This document shows positions 1 through 13,300 of a stretch of 64,000 nt of DNA, in pieces. This stretch comes from Branchiostoma floridae. Its lineage: Eukaryota > Chordata > Leptocardii > Amphioxiformes > Branchiostomatidae. A model generated the notes under the pieces. That model did no database searches. It was not told the origin of the DNA and saw nothing but the letters and a program-made list of their open reading frames with translations. The stretch is from NCBI RefSeq assembly GCF_000003815.2, contig NC_049995.1:19057252-19121251 (forward strand), read 5' to 3'. Positions within the stretch are counted from its first letter, which is position 1. Every line of letters begins with the position of its first letter. The position numbers and the translations under genes are program-made.

Positions 1-260
1 TGGGTGGGTTGACTGTGTGGGTCGATATGACAATATAAGGATGGGTCGGTTAGCCTGTGTGGGTCGGTAGGAATAGATGGGTTTGCACCTGGGTAGGTAT
101 GCTGGGTAATGATGATGAGGTGGCACACGACCGGGGTGTTGGTACATTGGCCAGTACATGGGTCATGTGGGCCAGCAGTGGATCGGTTTGAGCCTGTGCA
201 GTATCAGTGAGTAACCAACAGGGTTATGTGGGTCGGTTGAACTTCATGGGTGGGTAAGAT
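1..260. repeat. Degenerate GTGGGTCGGT-type repeats
   Basis: Short motifs such as TGTGGGTCGGT and ATGGGTNGGT recur irregularly. They look like a decayed minisatellite cut by the window edge. No gene is seen. Confidence 0.45.
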
Positions 261-559
261 CCCATGAGTACATGAGACGTTAAGACTGCGCGGCTCGGCA
301 GGACTTTTGATGGTGGGGGAAACCTGGGTGTGTAAGAATGATTTCCGCCAGTTTGGCCCATCTTGGCTGATTGTGTGAATGAATAACGGGCAGTGTTAAT
401 GATTAAGCAGTCATGTGCCCTTCCGCACCACCTTATTTAAAATCGCAGGGCAATAATTCAAATTTGTTGTGGGGGTCAGAGCGGGGGCAGGCTGGCAGGC
501 GGGCCTGCGAAACCTCAGCAATTACGGCCCGGCTCGCCCCCAGCAAGGCACCGCCTCTA

Positions 560-790
560 GATTACACAGGTCAGTGGGAGAGCCCGGCTCCAGCCGTGAG
601 ACATGGGCCCCCGCCGGGCCGCGATCAGCAACATGGGGCTGAGGAACAAGAACTAGTTACAGTTACACAGACCTACAGGTGCACAGGTCAATGGGAGAGC
701 CCTACTCCAGCCGTGAGACATGGGCCCCCGCCGGGCCGCGATCAAACCAACATGGGGCTGAGGAACAAGAACTAGCTACAGTTACACAAA
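560..790. repeat. Two-copy tandem repeat, about 118 bp
   Basis: The segment containing GGGAGAGCCC...CCAGCCGTGAGACATGGGCC...GGGGCTGAGGAACAAGAACTAG occurs twice in tandem with few differences. It explains the repetitive small ORFs here; no coding signal is seen. Confidence 0.7.
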
Positions 791-949
791 CTTTAGGGGA
801 GGAAGTCGGGTTAGTGTTGGGCCGCCGGCAAGTTTCCTCCCGCAGAACCCACTCACACGGTCTCCTGAACTCTCGCCGCGCCGGGTAAAACTTCGGGACA
901 CCATCATCATAAAACACACAGAGACTTGGGTTGCAGTACATGATCATGT

Positions 950-1065
950 CGTGTTTCTATCGGCCCCAGGTCGTGGTTCTGTCAACCCGGTGTCGTGGTC
1001 CTGTCGGCCCTTTATCGTGGTCCTCTTGCCCCTTTATCGTGTTTTTGTCGGCCCGGTGTGCTGTA
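950..1065. repeat. Short imperfect repeat of TCGTGGTCCTGTCGGCCC
   Basis: About five imperfect copies of an 18-30 base unit (cgtggt-ctgtc-ggcccc). No other feature is seen between 800 and 1264. Confidence 0.45.
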
Positions 1066-1264
1066 GCAAGGTCCGTGTCGCGCTGTTTGTGTTAAATCGC
1101 CCCACATTTGCTTACACGGTCCTTCCCAACAATAGCCAAACACATCTCCGCGCTGAGCAAATCTAACGCCAACAAAACAAACCCGGCCCATCCGCGGCCT
1201 ACTTAGAAACTTGTCTGTGATAAACATGCGTTCTGCTCAGAAAAACGGGAACCTGACATATTCC

Positions 1265-1475
1265 TACTCTCCAAGCAATGGTTGGGCTCCGGCTGTTTTT
1301 TTTTAAACGTTTTTTTTAGTCGTTTGTGTCGGGCTTTCTATTTTGTATCGTATCTTGTATTATCAAAACCTGTTGGCTGGCGGACTTCAAGAAACGATAC
1401 AAAACAGAAAGCCCCATAAAAACGACTTAAAAACGTTTAAAAAACAGCCGAAGCCTAGCTTCTGCTTGGAGAGTA
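1265..1475. mobile_element. Palindromic MITE-like element (TACTCTCCAAGCA termini)
   Basis: Nearly the whole 211 bases fold on themselves. The left arm (CTCTCCAAGCA...GGCTGTTTTT...AACG...GGGCTTTCTATTTTGTATCGT) reappears as reverse complement on the right, around a roughly 45-base loop. Ends read TACTCTCCAAGCA and TGCTTGGAGAGTA. There is no coding capacity. A second hairpin with the same termini but a different interior is at 17811-17917. Confidence 0.7.
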
Positions 1476-3139
1476 ACACGTTCCCACCCTAAGCAGCGCT
1501 GGAGCGACTCTCGCTCAGCAGCTAATTTGGCTCGAAGTTAACTTTAATGAGATCTACCTGCTGAAGCATGGAGCTCTATCCGCGCCGCCTCACGGCTAGG
1601 GTATCGCAATGCCGAAAAGCAGATCCTCATTAAAATAGCTCGCAGCGAGGCCTGAGAGCGGAAGTTGGGAATACTGGACAGACGTGTCGCTAAGACGGTT
1701 TAGCGCGAGAACTAGTTTGTTCCAACGTCATGAGCCTCTGTGGGAACTTCGCGCGGTTATCTTCGCTCTTGTTTTGCTCCCTTTTAGATCACAAGTGGTT
1801 CCACGAGAACCAGAGATACGCCGATGGGCTTGGTGGGAAAGGTCGCCCTGAAAGTTCGCGATAAGAATAATCGGTGCGATAGTTTCTGTAATGTAGGAAA
1901 ATTGATGCGATAGTTCCTGTAATCAGTATGACGAATTGATGCCACAGTTTCTGTGTGGCTTCTATTGGCCCACCAAACTAACGACCTCCTCAAGAAGTGA
2001 TGTGACAGTTTCTGTATGATCTGAAGATCTATTGAGATGTAATATTTCCTGTATTGCCTTTGCTGTCAGTGCCGATAGTTTCTGTATTGCCGCGGCTGTC
2101 ATCAGTGACAGTTCCCGTATGGCCCTGCCGTCTGTAATGAGTTCCCGTACGCTGCACTAGTGAGTAAGTGACGGTCCTGTCGTCTATGGTGAGTTCCCGT
2201 ACGGTGACAGTCCTTATCCTGCCGTCTGTAGTTCCTGTGCGGTCTTTGCCGTCTGAGGAGTGATTGATGAAGATGCCTCTCCGTGAGTTTCGCGCGCTAA
2301 AGACAACTCACCTGTACATCTCACCTGCCGTACCTGCGCGCCTCACCTGCCGTACCTGGCAGCCCTACCTGTGCTTACCTGTACCTGAGTGGTGCCACAC
2401 CGCCCGCGGCAGGGGGGCTTTGTTCGCCTGTTGGTCTGGGCGGGTTCCTTCTGACCCGTTTTTCCATCCGAAGAGCCGAAAACAAAAGCGCGAAACGAGG
2501 CTCCTGTCCGTGTATAATAACGTCGCCAATTACCCAAATTACCGCTGATTAAAGCGTTGTCACTCCCGGCCCCGGCCCGGCCGCCCTTTGTGGTCTGGAG
2601 CCGGCATGTCTGGACACCCAAAACAGTTTTGCATGGATTAAATCAGCCCAAACTTTACTTCAGAAACATCAGCTCAACTCGTCCTCAAACACGCAGAAAA
2701 ACTTCGCAAAAACTCCAAATCGGGGAAATTCAGCGACTCTGTTTAAATAGTTGATCCCGAGTCTATAAATCTGTTTGGCACCAGCTCGCTAATCCGGCTG
2801 AAGGGGATTATCCCGCATTATCAACACCAACAAAACTTTACAACCGCACAACTTATAAACGTCTCCTCAGAACTTCTAAACGTCTTCTTCAAATCCTCCC
2901 CATTTGATACTGAGAAAACCCGCTCAGGTGAGCTGGTACTCAGGTGAGCTGGAGATGTCTGACCAAAGGTATGCAGGAACTGTTGAATCCTGGCAGGAAA
3001 AAGACAGGTCTTATTGCGGATGAAATTTCGCATGAAAGAAACCATCCTTTGGGATTTTACAGATGTGGTAATGTTGTGTTTGTGAGAGGGGGGGGGGGGG
3101 GCGGCCCAGACGGGTGAGTGACAGGAGGCACGGGCTGCT
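1476..3139. other. Non-coding upstream flank
   Basis: No supported gene. Between 1860 and 2240 there is a degenerate repeat of the type GATAGTTTCTGTAAT / GACAGTTCCCGTA. The 2400-2620 part is CpG-rich. Small ORFs have no recognisable similarity. Confidence 0.5.
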
Positions 3140-3310
3140 CGCCAGCCGACCAATCACAGCGCGCATTAGCTCCGTACTGGCGCCACGCTTACGGCCTGCA
3201 CAATGCCCCCCGGTCACGTGACGCGGCCGCTCGACAAATATGTCGATGGATATTAATAAATTACGTGGCGCCTGAGCCCCGCGTAATAAGTCGCTGGTTG
3301 GGGTAGTCCG
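3140..3310. promoter_or_regulatory. Candidate promoter upstream of the GATA gene
   Basis: A CpG-rich stretch holds a CCAAT box (ACCAATCAC near 3149), an E-box (TCACGTGA near 3204) and an AT-rich TATTAATAAATTA near 3250, after a G-run at 3090-3101. Downstream sequence to about 3480 is CpG-rich and could be 5' UTR. I could not pair it confidently with a donor joining the acceptor at 6192, so assignment to the GATA gene is by position only. Confidence 0.3.
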
Positions 3311-5855
3311 GGTCGCTGTGCTGCCGAGAGGAGGCCACAAGGAACGCGTACCAGACAACTTTGTTCACGGAGTTTTACCGGAGTTTGCCCAGTTTTCCGG
3401 CGGAGACGAGCGACGATCGGCCCGCCTGTCGGACCTGTGTCGGCCCGGAGCGAGGCGGAAGCAGCAGGAGGAACGCGTGTCTCTATCTACAGGCATGTTG
3501 TTATTATTGAACCGTACACTTTGCCGACACAACTTTCTTATCTCGTATCCACACTATTATCAAAACTAGTGTTTTGGTCGAACCACGCGGACAGCCGAGC
3601 GGGAAGCGCACTTTTCAAACCTGCGAGTCGTCACCGAAATTCCTGCCGACTCCTGAAGCCCTACCTTTATGAGTTACGTTTAACTGGAGAAAGACAAACA
3701 ATATGTAACTGTGAGCACATGCCTTTACTCGGGCACCCAGGCTCTCAGGGTGCTATTGTCTCACGCTGAGATCCCGCCGACTTGTTTATAGACTTCTTAT
3801 TCCTGCCGTTTTCTGTAACATGTCTTAATGTTCTCCAGAATTACGTGGTTTTCTTGGGAAGGTTTCTTGAAGAAAAGTTGTAGCGCCCCCCTGCCCTCCG
3901 CGCGCACGAGTCGGGTGTACTCTGGTAATCAGTATTGTTATATTGTAGGAACATGTTCTGCCCATTGTTGCCATTGTTAGCCGCGCAGCGCGGGTGATTT
4001 ACACACGAGGGCAGGATAAGGTGGACAAATATGTTTTCAGGTAACATCATGTCAGGCCTACGCGGCGGTAGCCCCGCTGCCGTGCCGGCCCGCAGGTTTC
4101 CTCAGGCGGACACGCGCCTTCCCCCGACCCCGTCTGGGGCACCTCCCGGTAAACTCCCGGCTGTCCGCCTCCCGATAACATCAGTCCGACTGGCGACAGG
4201 CGTGGTCAGTAAGGCTGACGTCTCCTCGCGGGAAGACGCCTTCTCGGGTTATAACAACGGGCACAGCGTCTTCAGACTGACTTAGGTTCGCCATGTCTTC
4301 ACCAGAAGGTCCCAATCTCCCATGTAGAGCACTTGTAATGGTGATACATTAGACTCAGGGCCGTGTCAGAAGTAAGATTTTGGGTGCAGCAAGATATAAG
4401 GCCATAAGGATGATGCGTTTGACGCTGTGAGAAGTAAAGTTTTAGGCACAGTATATTGAAGGGCGATGTGTTTGATGGCGTAAGAACTAAAGTCTTAACG
4501 TTTTTCTGTAACCCACGAAACCATCCACTTAACTTGCTTGTCCTCTGCGTTAAGAAATGTGCCAAGTGCTGATAACCCAAAAGTTTAATGTTTTGGGTAC
4601 TATATTGTTGATTAGATCTTATATTTGGCGTGCCACAATCACCCCTGTAAGCTATTAGATGTTGCCCTTTGTGCAAGAATTTTTTCTAGGACGTAGTTCA
4701 TGCGAACTATAATAAGTACAAACTTCTGAACAACATGACGACTACATGTAAAACGCGTGCTTTCTTTATACCCTTATTACACTTGACTCTACACTGATGT
4801 GTTTAGAACGTCCCCGGTGTCCTAATATGTGTCGTATACATGTCTGAAATCTTGATACTTGCTGTACAAGTGTGTTGTATTTCATGTATAAGTGTGGTAT
4901 GTGTATTACATGTTTGTGGAAGCCTGAATGCGTGTTGTTTAAATGTGTTATAGAATAACTTATACATGTAACACACTTACACATGTAGCATACTTATACA
5001 TTGTGGCACAATGTATAAGAATGCAACATAAATGTATAACTATTCTGCTACACTTGTTTGTATAAGCCTTAAGCGTTTTGCATTCTGTCTGTAGGTCACA
5101 GTTTCGTTATCTGCACCATGATGAGAGTTTTATACACGTGTTGTCCACCTCTGTTCCCTTATCGTGTCCAGTCTTAGACAAGAAGCCATACAAGCAGATA
5201 CAAGAGTTAGAATTTACCCTTATGTCTGCTGTTTCTTATGATAGTTTTGCTACAAACAAATGACGTCTTGTCTGAATGTCTATTGTCGTATCGCGAGGGG
5301 TGCTTTATTCTCGTATGAGCTATATCATCTCCCCAACAGCTCCTTACTCTCCAGCCATGCTAGCCTGTCCTGTCTATATCATATGTTGCTAGTGAGTTGC
5401 ACAAAGTGCAGTAAACCTAATGTTCAGTACCCTTCAACAGGTACAGGTCTAACAGCAAATCAGGGCCCCAAATGTGCTGTGAGTTTTTGTTGTAGGTACA
5501 GTGTTATAACGTGTGTTATAAGTCTGTACATACTAAGTGCTACAATGTTGTTACAATGCGCGTCTTGTGCCCAGCTAATGTTACCTGACGTGTGCCCTGT
5601 TCCCCTAACCTGTGTGTTGCATTATTGCGTGGAACAGAAACTGCCTGTTGATTCAAATTATACGTTTTGTTCCCCCTCATCCTTAGGTATTGAGTAGTAA
5701 CCCCTACCATGTTCTATATATCCCCCTAGCTAGAGGTTCTGGAGACCTGGCACCCCCGCCCACTGCCCCAGTCTTGAAACTTTGTAGACTGCTGTGCGTG
5801 TGTTGGAACCTTGGTTGGTACGTTACCGTGCATCAACATGTTCTGTCGTCCGCAG
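3311..5855. other. Non-coding 5' flank or 5' UTR intron of GATA
   Basis: CpG-rich to about 3480 and again at 4060-4240. From 4690 to 5060 it is AT-rich with recurring TTATACATGTAA/ACATGTAG motifs. I see no exon with a supported coding frame. Confidence 0.4.
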
Positions 5856-6192
5856 GTTCCCGACCCTTAGCAGCCCCTCCCCCCTCCCATCGGGGCTGTC
5901 CCGTCCCCCGGGGGTGCCTTCTTGCTGTGTGTTATGAGTTATTGATGTAAACTGTGAAAAAGTTTGTGTTGCACTCTTGTATATAACGTCCTTGCTGTGC
6001 CCTTACGCGTGTTCTCTGTCGTTCTCAGGTTCCCGACCCTTAGCAGCCCCTCCCCCCCTCCCCTCGGGGCTGTCCCGTCCCCCGGGTGCCTCCTTCCTGT
6101 GTGTTATGAGTTATTGTTGTAAACTGTGTGAGTTGTACTCTTGTGTATAACGTCCTTGCTGTGCCCTTACGCGTGTTCTCTGTCGTTCTCAG
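5856..6192 (+). repeat. Triplicated splice acceptor of the GATA N-terminal exon
   Basis: The sequence around the acceptor (TCTGTCGTTCTCAG|GTTCCCGA and the following C-rich exon start) occurs three times with exon-like starts at 5856, 6029 and 6193, spaced 173 and 164 bases. Each copy retains a pyrimidine tract and AG. Only the third leads into the open coding frame; the first two meet TAG a few codons later. Confidence 0.8.
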
Positions 6193-6242
6193 GTTCCCGA
6201 GCCTTCACACCCCCTCCGCCTCCCCCCGGGGCAGCGGCGTGG

Positions 6243-6254
6243 ATGGCCCAGTGA
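6243..6254 (+). CDS. Three-codon upstream ORF abutting the long-form ATG
   Basis: ATG GCC CAG TGA (6243-6254) ends directly at the ATG at 6255, with no intervening base. Ribosomes starting here would terminate next to the first GATA ATG, which itself has T at -3 and so a weak context apart from G at +4. This could favour re-initiation or scanning to Met 6639. Translation is inferred only. Confidence 0.35.
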   Translation: MAQ

Positions 6255-7122
6255 ATGGAACGGCGCGATCCCCTCTGGACCTCAGCGTACCGGGGAGCTC
6301 ACAGCTCGGTCTGCGGCCCGACCCCGCCCGTCCAGCCGCCCAGCGACATTAAGCCGCCGCGTGGCATGCCCAACGGCGGGCCCGCCTCTCTGCGCACCGC
6401 CGACCCAAACCAGCTCCTGCCCACGGAGGACGTCGAGAAGTTCTTCCGGCACTTGGACCGGCCCGTCGCGCCGAGCTCGCACGGCATCAGCGTGACGATC
6501 CACACCAGCCAGCGGGCGCAGGACACCACGGAGCCGCCCAGCCGCCAAGCGGCAGACGCGCACAGCTACGGCACGGACAGCCCGTACAGTAGCCCCGCGC
6601 TACAGAACTATAGCCTGGCCGAGACGAACTCAGCAGACATGTACCAGAATCACTCCGTCGCGGCCATGCACCATCCCGCCGGGTCCCCGCCCACCTACCA
6701 CGAGTCCCCGGGCGGGTTCCCTCTGCACGCCGAGGGCCGCAGCCCGGTGTACGTGCCCACCACGCGGGTCCACTCCATGCTGTCCATGCCGTACATCCAG
6801 CAGGGCAGCGCCGCCTCGCAGCAGGTCAACCCGCAGCAGACCAACGGCCACGCCGTCTGGTGTCAGCCCGACTCCACCGCCTTCCCCCAGCCTACCTCCT
6901 CGGCGCACCCCTCGGTGTCGCCCCGCTTCTCCTTCCCGCCGTCCCCGCCGCTGAACGCCGCGGCCAGCCGGGACTCCTACACGCCGCTGGCGCGCACCAA
7001 CGGGCTCAGCCCGTACACGGCCTACGTCAGCCCCGACATGGCCAGCTGGAGCACCTTCGACAACGTCGGCTTCCACCCGCGCGCCATCGGCGGGCCCACG
7101 CTGGCAAGGAGATCAAGCTCAG
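6255..7122 (+). CDS. GATA4/5/6: GATA4/5/6 coding exon 1: N-terminal activation region
   Basis: The acceptor is at 6191-6192 (pyrimidine tract ending TTCTCAG) and the donor is AG|GTAGGA at 7123, leaving phase 1. The exon is GC-rich and codes 289 residues. The first ATG of the open frame is 6255, immediately after an in-frame TGA. A second ATG at 6639 begins MYQNHS, matching the MYQ start of vertebrate GATA4/5/6, so two initiation sites are plausible, as for the long and short forms of GATA6. Conserved patches are [26 protein letters not shown] and a Ser/Tyr/Pro-rich segment ending before the N-finger. The region before Met129 resembles nothing I recognise beyond proline/serine-rich composition. 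Confidence 0.9.
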
Positions 7123-10100
7123 GTAGGAACTCTTCTCAAATCTTCTGTTTGATGTAGGAGAGATAGTGTAGGAGAACATAGGCTTCCTGGGCTGTCGTAA
7201 GAACTGGGAGGGAAAATCCGTACATAAACTGTTTAAAACAAAACAAAAAAGAAGTTTTTAGGAGGTTTAGTACTGCAGAATCCACGAAAGAAAAATCTTA
7301 ACTAAAAACAAAAGTTGTCTAACTTTTCCGAGGTTTGTTACGTTGCCTAATACTGGAGAAATGTAAAGCAAAATCTCTCTATAAACTGTACAGGGACCAC
7401 GTTCTTCTACAGACTTGATATTGTAGAAACGCAGAGTTTTCCTGACATACGGCTTTATTACGACTATCCATGAGCTGTATAGACTACAGAGCCTGCTACC
7501 TGCGAGCCGCCACAGATGGGCCGGACACATTACCTGATCCGCGCGTTAGAGCAGCTTGTTTATTTGTTTTTGTTACACGCATTAAACGTCCCCTTCATTT
7601 CAACTGTCTGGGCCGGTCGGGGGTAAGGGTGGTGAGAAGCCGTATGGAGATGGGACCCATCAGTACTAGTGTCCCCAGCTTGTGGCGTTCTGTGGACTAC
7701 CCTCCAATATGACTAGTTGTGTGTTCTTGTAGAAACTGGACTCAGGCAATACAGACGTTTATAGCCTGCTAACAGTGACTGTCGGCACGCGAGCGTGTTG
7801 TCCACGGGGCGGGTCCAGATAAACTCTCTATTCAGCCCGCAAACGAGCGCATTTTCCCGGCTAATGATTCCTGAGTGTTCCCGGGGTGAGGCCAGCGGGG
7901 GGTGGCGGTTAGCCCGGCGGGGGGCGAGGTGACACCTCCCGCCGCCGTGTTGACTTTACCCCCGCTGGCTAATCGGTCCCCCCGCTGGGTCCGTATTGTC
8001 TGCCGTGCAGGGCGGGCGGAGGGCTGGTGCCGCCAGACATGATAGCGGAGATAAACTCTAATCTGGCACAGGCGATTCCTGCAGAATGCAAACCGTATTC
8101 AGAAACTAAGGACAAGCGACCATGTAAAAAACACTTAAACTATGGGATACCAACAAGTACTTGCATTGCTTCCGTTTCAATGTCTCTCAGACACCTTCGT
8201 CAGAGCTTATAACTATGCTGAATCCGCGTTTATAATATAAGTTTGAAACGGACACGATATTAGATAACGTAGCTGTGAATAGATAAACTGTAGTCTGTCA
8301 AAGATGCTTGTTGCAGAACGCAAACCCTATTCTGAAGCTTAAGACACGGGGTCATGACAAAAGTGGCATGCACAATTGTACAGATTTTCCAGAACAATTA
8401 AACAATGCTAAACCCAAGTTTATAAGTTTGAAACTGGTAGGATATAAATAATTTATTACAGATATCTTAGATGACGGAGCTGTGAATAGATAAACTATAA
8501 TCTGTCACAGACGATTGTTGCAAAATGCAAACAACATTCAGAAGCTAAAGCCATCCGATCATGTAAAAAGTGTTACAGTAACGTGTAATAGTGTAGATTT
8601 ACCACAACACTTCAACAATGCTTAACCAAAGTTTATAAGTTTGAAACGCACGTGATCAGATAACGGATTTGCGAATAGATAAACTGTACACAGCCGAATG
8701 TTGAAAAATGCAAACGGCATTCAAAAAGACACAAAAATCTGGCATAAAGATATATGAACCAATACAGCAATGAAAGAAAGTTAAATGTACCAAACATAAC
8801 TGCATATGCACGAACAGATAAACAACTGAACCCTTTATCCATTCCGAGCGACCGGCACAGAGTGTAGAGGGATTTCATTTTTAAATCAAAACAACGGCAG
8901 TGTATGAACTAAGTAAAAAGTAACAGAGTAAAAACTAGTCATGTCAAGTTAATGAGTTTAAAACAGATATGATCGCACAACTGCCGCTAACAGATATGTA
9001 CATATAGCCATCTTGGTCGGCAGAATGCAAATGGCATCATGAAAGATATGAATTATAGAAAACCTGGCATACAGGACTTGCCAAAACGGCACCATAGTTA
9101 ACAAGTTTAAAACAGACGTAATATGGCGGAAATCTTCTACTGCTTGATCCACTTTTTACATGTGGCGAACAAGACAACAGCATAAAACTTGTCTTATCCA
9201 AAGGGACTCTTGCACAGTTGATAACTTCAAACTAGACCCGATAACGGAGCCCCGGACAGAAAATCTGACCCAAACCATTATTTGACCCAACCGATTGCTA
9301 CATTGAGGTTAAAACTTAAGTCGTGAAAACTTTGTTTCTTTGTTACTCTTTCGCACCTAACGATTAGGGCTTTTTTTTATTGATTACGAAACATTTAAAA
9401 TCCAAACAAGCGAATCTATAATCATGTACCTATCAACATATATTATATATGTACACTTCAACATAGCACATGTATCTACCCACCCGTATGGCGGACAGAT
9501 AACGCTAGAGCAGGGCGCAACCCGGGAAGATAAAGGGAAATCTCAAGCTTCCACAGCTGATCATCTCAAAATCGAAATACCTTAAGTTTGACTATAAAAC
9601 TGACCACATTTAAGTTACTTAAAAACTGTCTACCCCAACTTTACACATTCGTTACGTTATAACAGATGGTAGACTAGTCAGCAAACTTTTGGACAGGCGC
9701 AAACTGTACGTTAACTTATCCAGCCGATAGCTAGATCATTTGACGGAAAAAAAAAAGTTACTAACTTTAAAACTGACCAAATAGAGTTATCTACATGTGA
9801 CATCACATGGCTGGTTTTGGTGAAGGTTCCGTCGTTAAAACTAAGACTAGTTGTGGCTGGGCGGCCGTTCATGTGAAAAGGACTGGCCTTGTGCAAACTT
9901 CAGAACTGATCGCGTGGAGTAGTTTTAACTTTGATAAACCACCAAATTTGGCTCAAATGCAAGTATTTTCTGTGAAAAATAGAGCGAAAAGCTAACGGCG
10001 AAGAGAGATGATGCCAAATAACCGACTGTTATCAAACAGCCGCCTGTTTCACGGGGATTTGTAGCGACCGCTCACCGGGAAGCTTTGTAGGCGAAACAGC

Positions 10101-10314
10101 GGACCACATCGCGGGTAAAAACGTACCGCTCGTAGGTACTCGTGCTCAATAGTGTCTAACGTTGGAACAGGCTAGGGGAACTCTGGCGTTAACGTCTAAT
10201 CGATTATATCATCGGTTTAATAAATGTTTTTTTGTCTGTATCATTCAGTTCAGTTCAGTTCATCCTCATGTGAGGTGCCATTAACCATGCGTTTCTATCT
10301 AGCATGGCGGCTGT

Positions 10315-10378
<64 letters not shown>

Positions 10379-13300
10379 AGGCAAAGCTAGGCACAACTTT
10401 TCAGGCGCAGTTCCTACAGATTCTAAAACATATAAAAACCGCACTCCCGATAACAACCGGAGTCCGATAACTAAATACTATCCTGCTGACCACATAGAGA
10501 AGCTATAATGTTAAAATACTATCCTGCTGACCACATAGAGAAGCTATAATGTTAAAATACTATCCTGCTGACCACATAGAGAAGCTATAATGTTAAACTA
10601 CTATCCCGCTGACCACATAGAGAAGCTATAATGTTAAAAGCGCTCCTGACACATAGAGAAGCTATAATGTTAAAAGCGCTCCTGACAAATCCAGTAATCA
10701 ATAAGTTTGTCTCATTACCGACAGAATCGCCACGACCATCAGATAAGGCCCAACATTAACATGCCGACACAGACTGGGCCGTTCTGGGGACTTTTATCAA
10801 CTTTTAGTCACGTTCTGCGAGTTTTAGCCGCGAGGAGCGACAGTTTCTTCCTTATTCCGTACCCTGGGGTACACCAGGTTTCCGTTCCCAGCTCACCAGA
10901 GCTGATATTTCCTGGGTGATGCGGAAATGTCGGCGGGTAAAGTCGTAGGAAACGCGAAAATCCCGGCAAACTTTGTCCACTCGCGGTGAATAATGGAGCA
11001 GGCACGGCGGCTGTACATGTATACACATGGATGCGCGTATAAACACGTATGTGTAGCGATATGTGGGGAGCACACACGGCACCCTGCACGCTTCCGTCGT
11101 ACCAAGGACACGTCGGGAGACGACGGAAAAACGCCGCTGGACATGTTAATCATAGCAGTTGTGCGTGTCAGCACGTATTGCCATGTGTTACATTAGCAAA
11201 AATATGCTTGTGTATTTCTAGCAAACGATTCGATGCGAAGATTCAATTACGTCTTGATATTTAACGATCCTTAATTGTAAACAAAGGAAATATTATTGCT
11301 AGTCGTTTTTAATGGATTGAAGAAAGGTACGTGCTCCTGGCGGGACGGAAGTCTGTACTCCTGCCGTGTCAATACTTGCCTTCGCTGGTGACTCTACAGT
11401 CGTGCGTTCCTACAGATCCATTGTACATTACACAATACACTCCACAGTCGCGCGTTCCTACAGAACTATTGTACATTACACAATACACTCCACAGTCGCG
11501 CGTTCCTACAGAACTATTGTACATTACACAATACACTCTACAGTCGTGCGTTCCTACAGAATATTGTACATTACACAAAGCACACATGAGCACCGACTAT
11601 TATACATTACACAAAACACACATGAGGGCCAACACTTGAAGTTTGGAATGTCCCTTACCAAGGTTTGAAAGCCAAAGATATTGTATCAGGCCGGTTGGTT
11701 TGAGATCAGTGAACTCTGCACAACGTTCATCATATGATTCAACATGAGCCACTTCAACACTGGAGGGTCCAAATTCCGATCACGCTAAGTTCGCGTCTCG
11801 GCCCCTTACTGACTCCGTTTGTCGTTTCATAGATCTCTAAAGTCTTTCATTTAAAGCGCAGTTAAGATGTTTATTCATTACTGTGGTAAAATTCGTTTCT
11901 GTGATAGAATTAACAAAGAAATTAATATTCGACTTTGATAGAAATTCCGCGTGTCATAACGTACAATGTTCAGAAGTTCTGTAGGCTTCCGTTCGGACTT
12001 TCTGTACGATCGACTTGTTTCGTGTTAGTACAGTGTATAGTACAGTAGCCTATAAGCTTATCCATTGCACAATATGGCGACAATAGTGTATACTTTATAA
12101 TCGGACGCAGTGATGTAGGGACATTAGTATTTCCAGGCCTGGCACAGTTTCCGTTATGAGCGCAGAGAAATTAACGCGGTATCTGGGTCAGCAGGAGTAC
12201 TGGGTTCCCCGGGGTAAAATGTTAGATTTGTGGAGAGATCAGCAAATCAATGTATTGTATTCATTTCCAAACGAGTTTTTTCCTGATAGTATAAAACCAA
12301 TAAGAAAGCGGATGCATGCCTATAACTTATGTAAATCGATGTAAGGTTGGATATAAGTTGTCTATATCACATTGCCGCATTATCCTGACTGTAGCGTGAT
12401 AATGGTTTATCTTGAGGCGTGGATTTGATCTCTGTGAGTTGAATTCTGGTAACAAGAAGATAAAGCTTTAGGCGTGCTGAACAGAGTGTTCTAGTGCTCA
12501 GTTCTGCTGTGGAGTTAAATCGACTTTGACGAATTTTGACGGAAAACCCCACCTAGATAGAGGCGATATCGGTTCTGTCAGCTTCTATATTCCGGCCGAA
12601 GGCTCAACATTTGGACTCGTTTCTTATACATGGGGACTGCGTCATAGCTGACGTCATCGCGTTTATGATGAATTGTTTTGTAAACGAGAGATAGCTTTAT
12701 CTGGTTTACTGTTTTGTTTCTTCCCTTGTTTACTATCAACACTATAGTTAATGATATTTTACCTCTAGTCTTTGATGCAATGGTGTAACTACCGCATTAA
12801 GCCCCTATGGACAAGAGCATGCAAATAAAGATCATTCCATTATTATTAAGGTACACAATAATAAAAATCAAATCATAATATACAAGCGGAGTTTTCGGCT
12901 GTTTTTTTATCGGGGCTCCACTCCGCTCTTCCCCGCCCCACGTGTCGGTACCGGTGCCTCCGGGCGCGACTTTGTGTGGCGATGTTGTGACAAGTCAGAC
13001 TCGCTACTTTGTTTGCTACACATCGGCTTCTGTAGCAGTGAAAGGTAGAGACTCTGACTTAGGAGTCAAGTTTGTAAGGGAGGAAAACGATATCAACAAT
13101 GGCTGATCAGAGCCCTTTTGTTTGGGCGTTCAAGTACTAGATTAAGTACAAAACTGCTGAATGAACCAGTCCGATACGTTTGATTTGGCTGGTACATGTA
13201 CTATGAGTTTGTCTCCAGTCTCTTTCTGGTTGAAAGTTTTGGTTAACATAAACAAACAAGCTCTTGTCCGTGCATTGTTCGGGAAACAATTGTAAAACAA

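Noticed and set aside
6128..6352. Alternative frame across the GATA acceptor ([11 protein letters not shown])
   Set aside because: It stops at 6350 and does not reach the conserved motifs. A one-base error fusing it to the main frame cannot be excluded, but nothing requires it.
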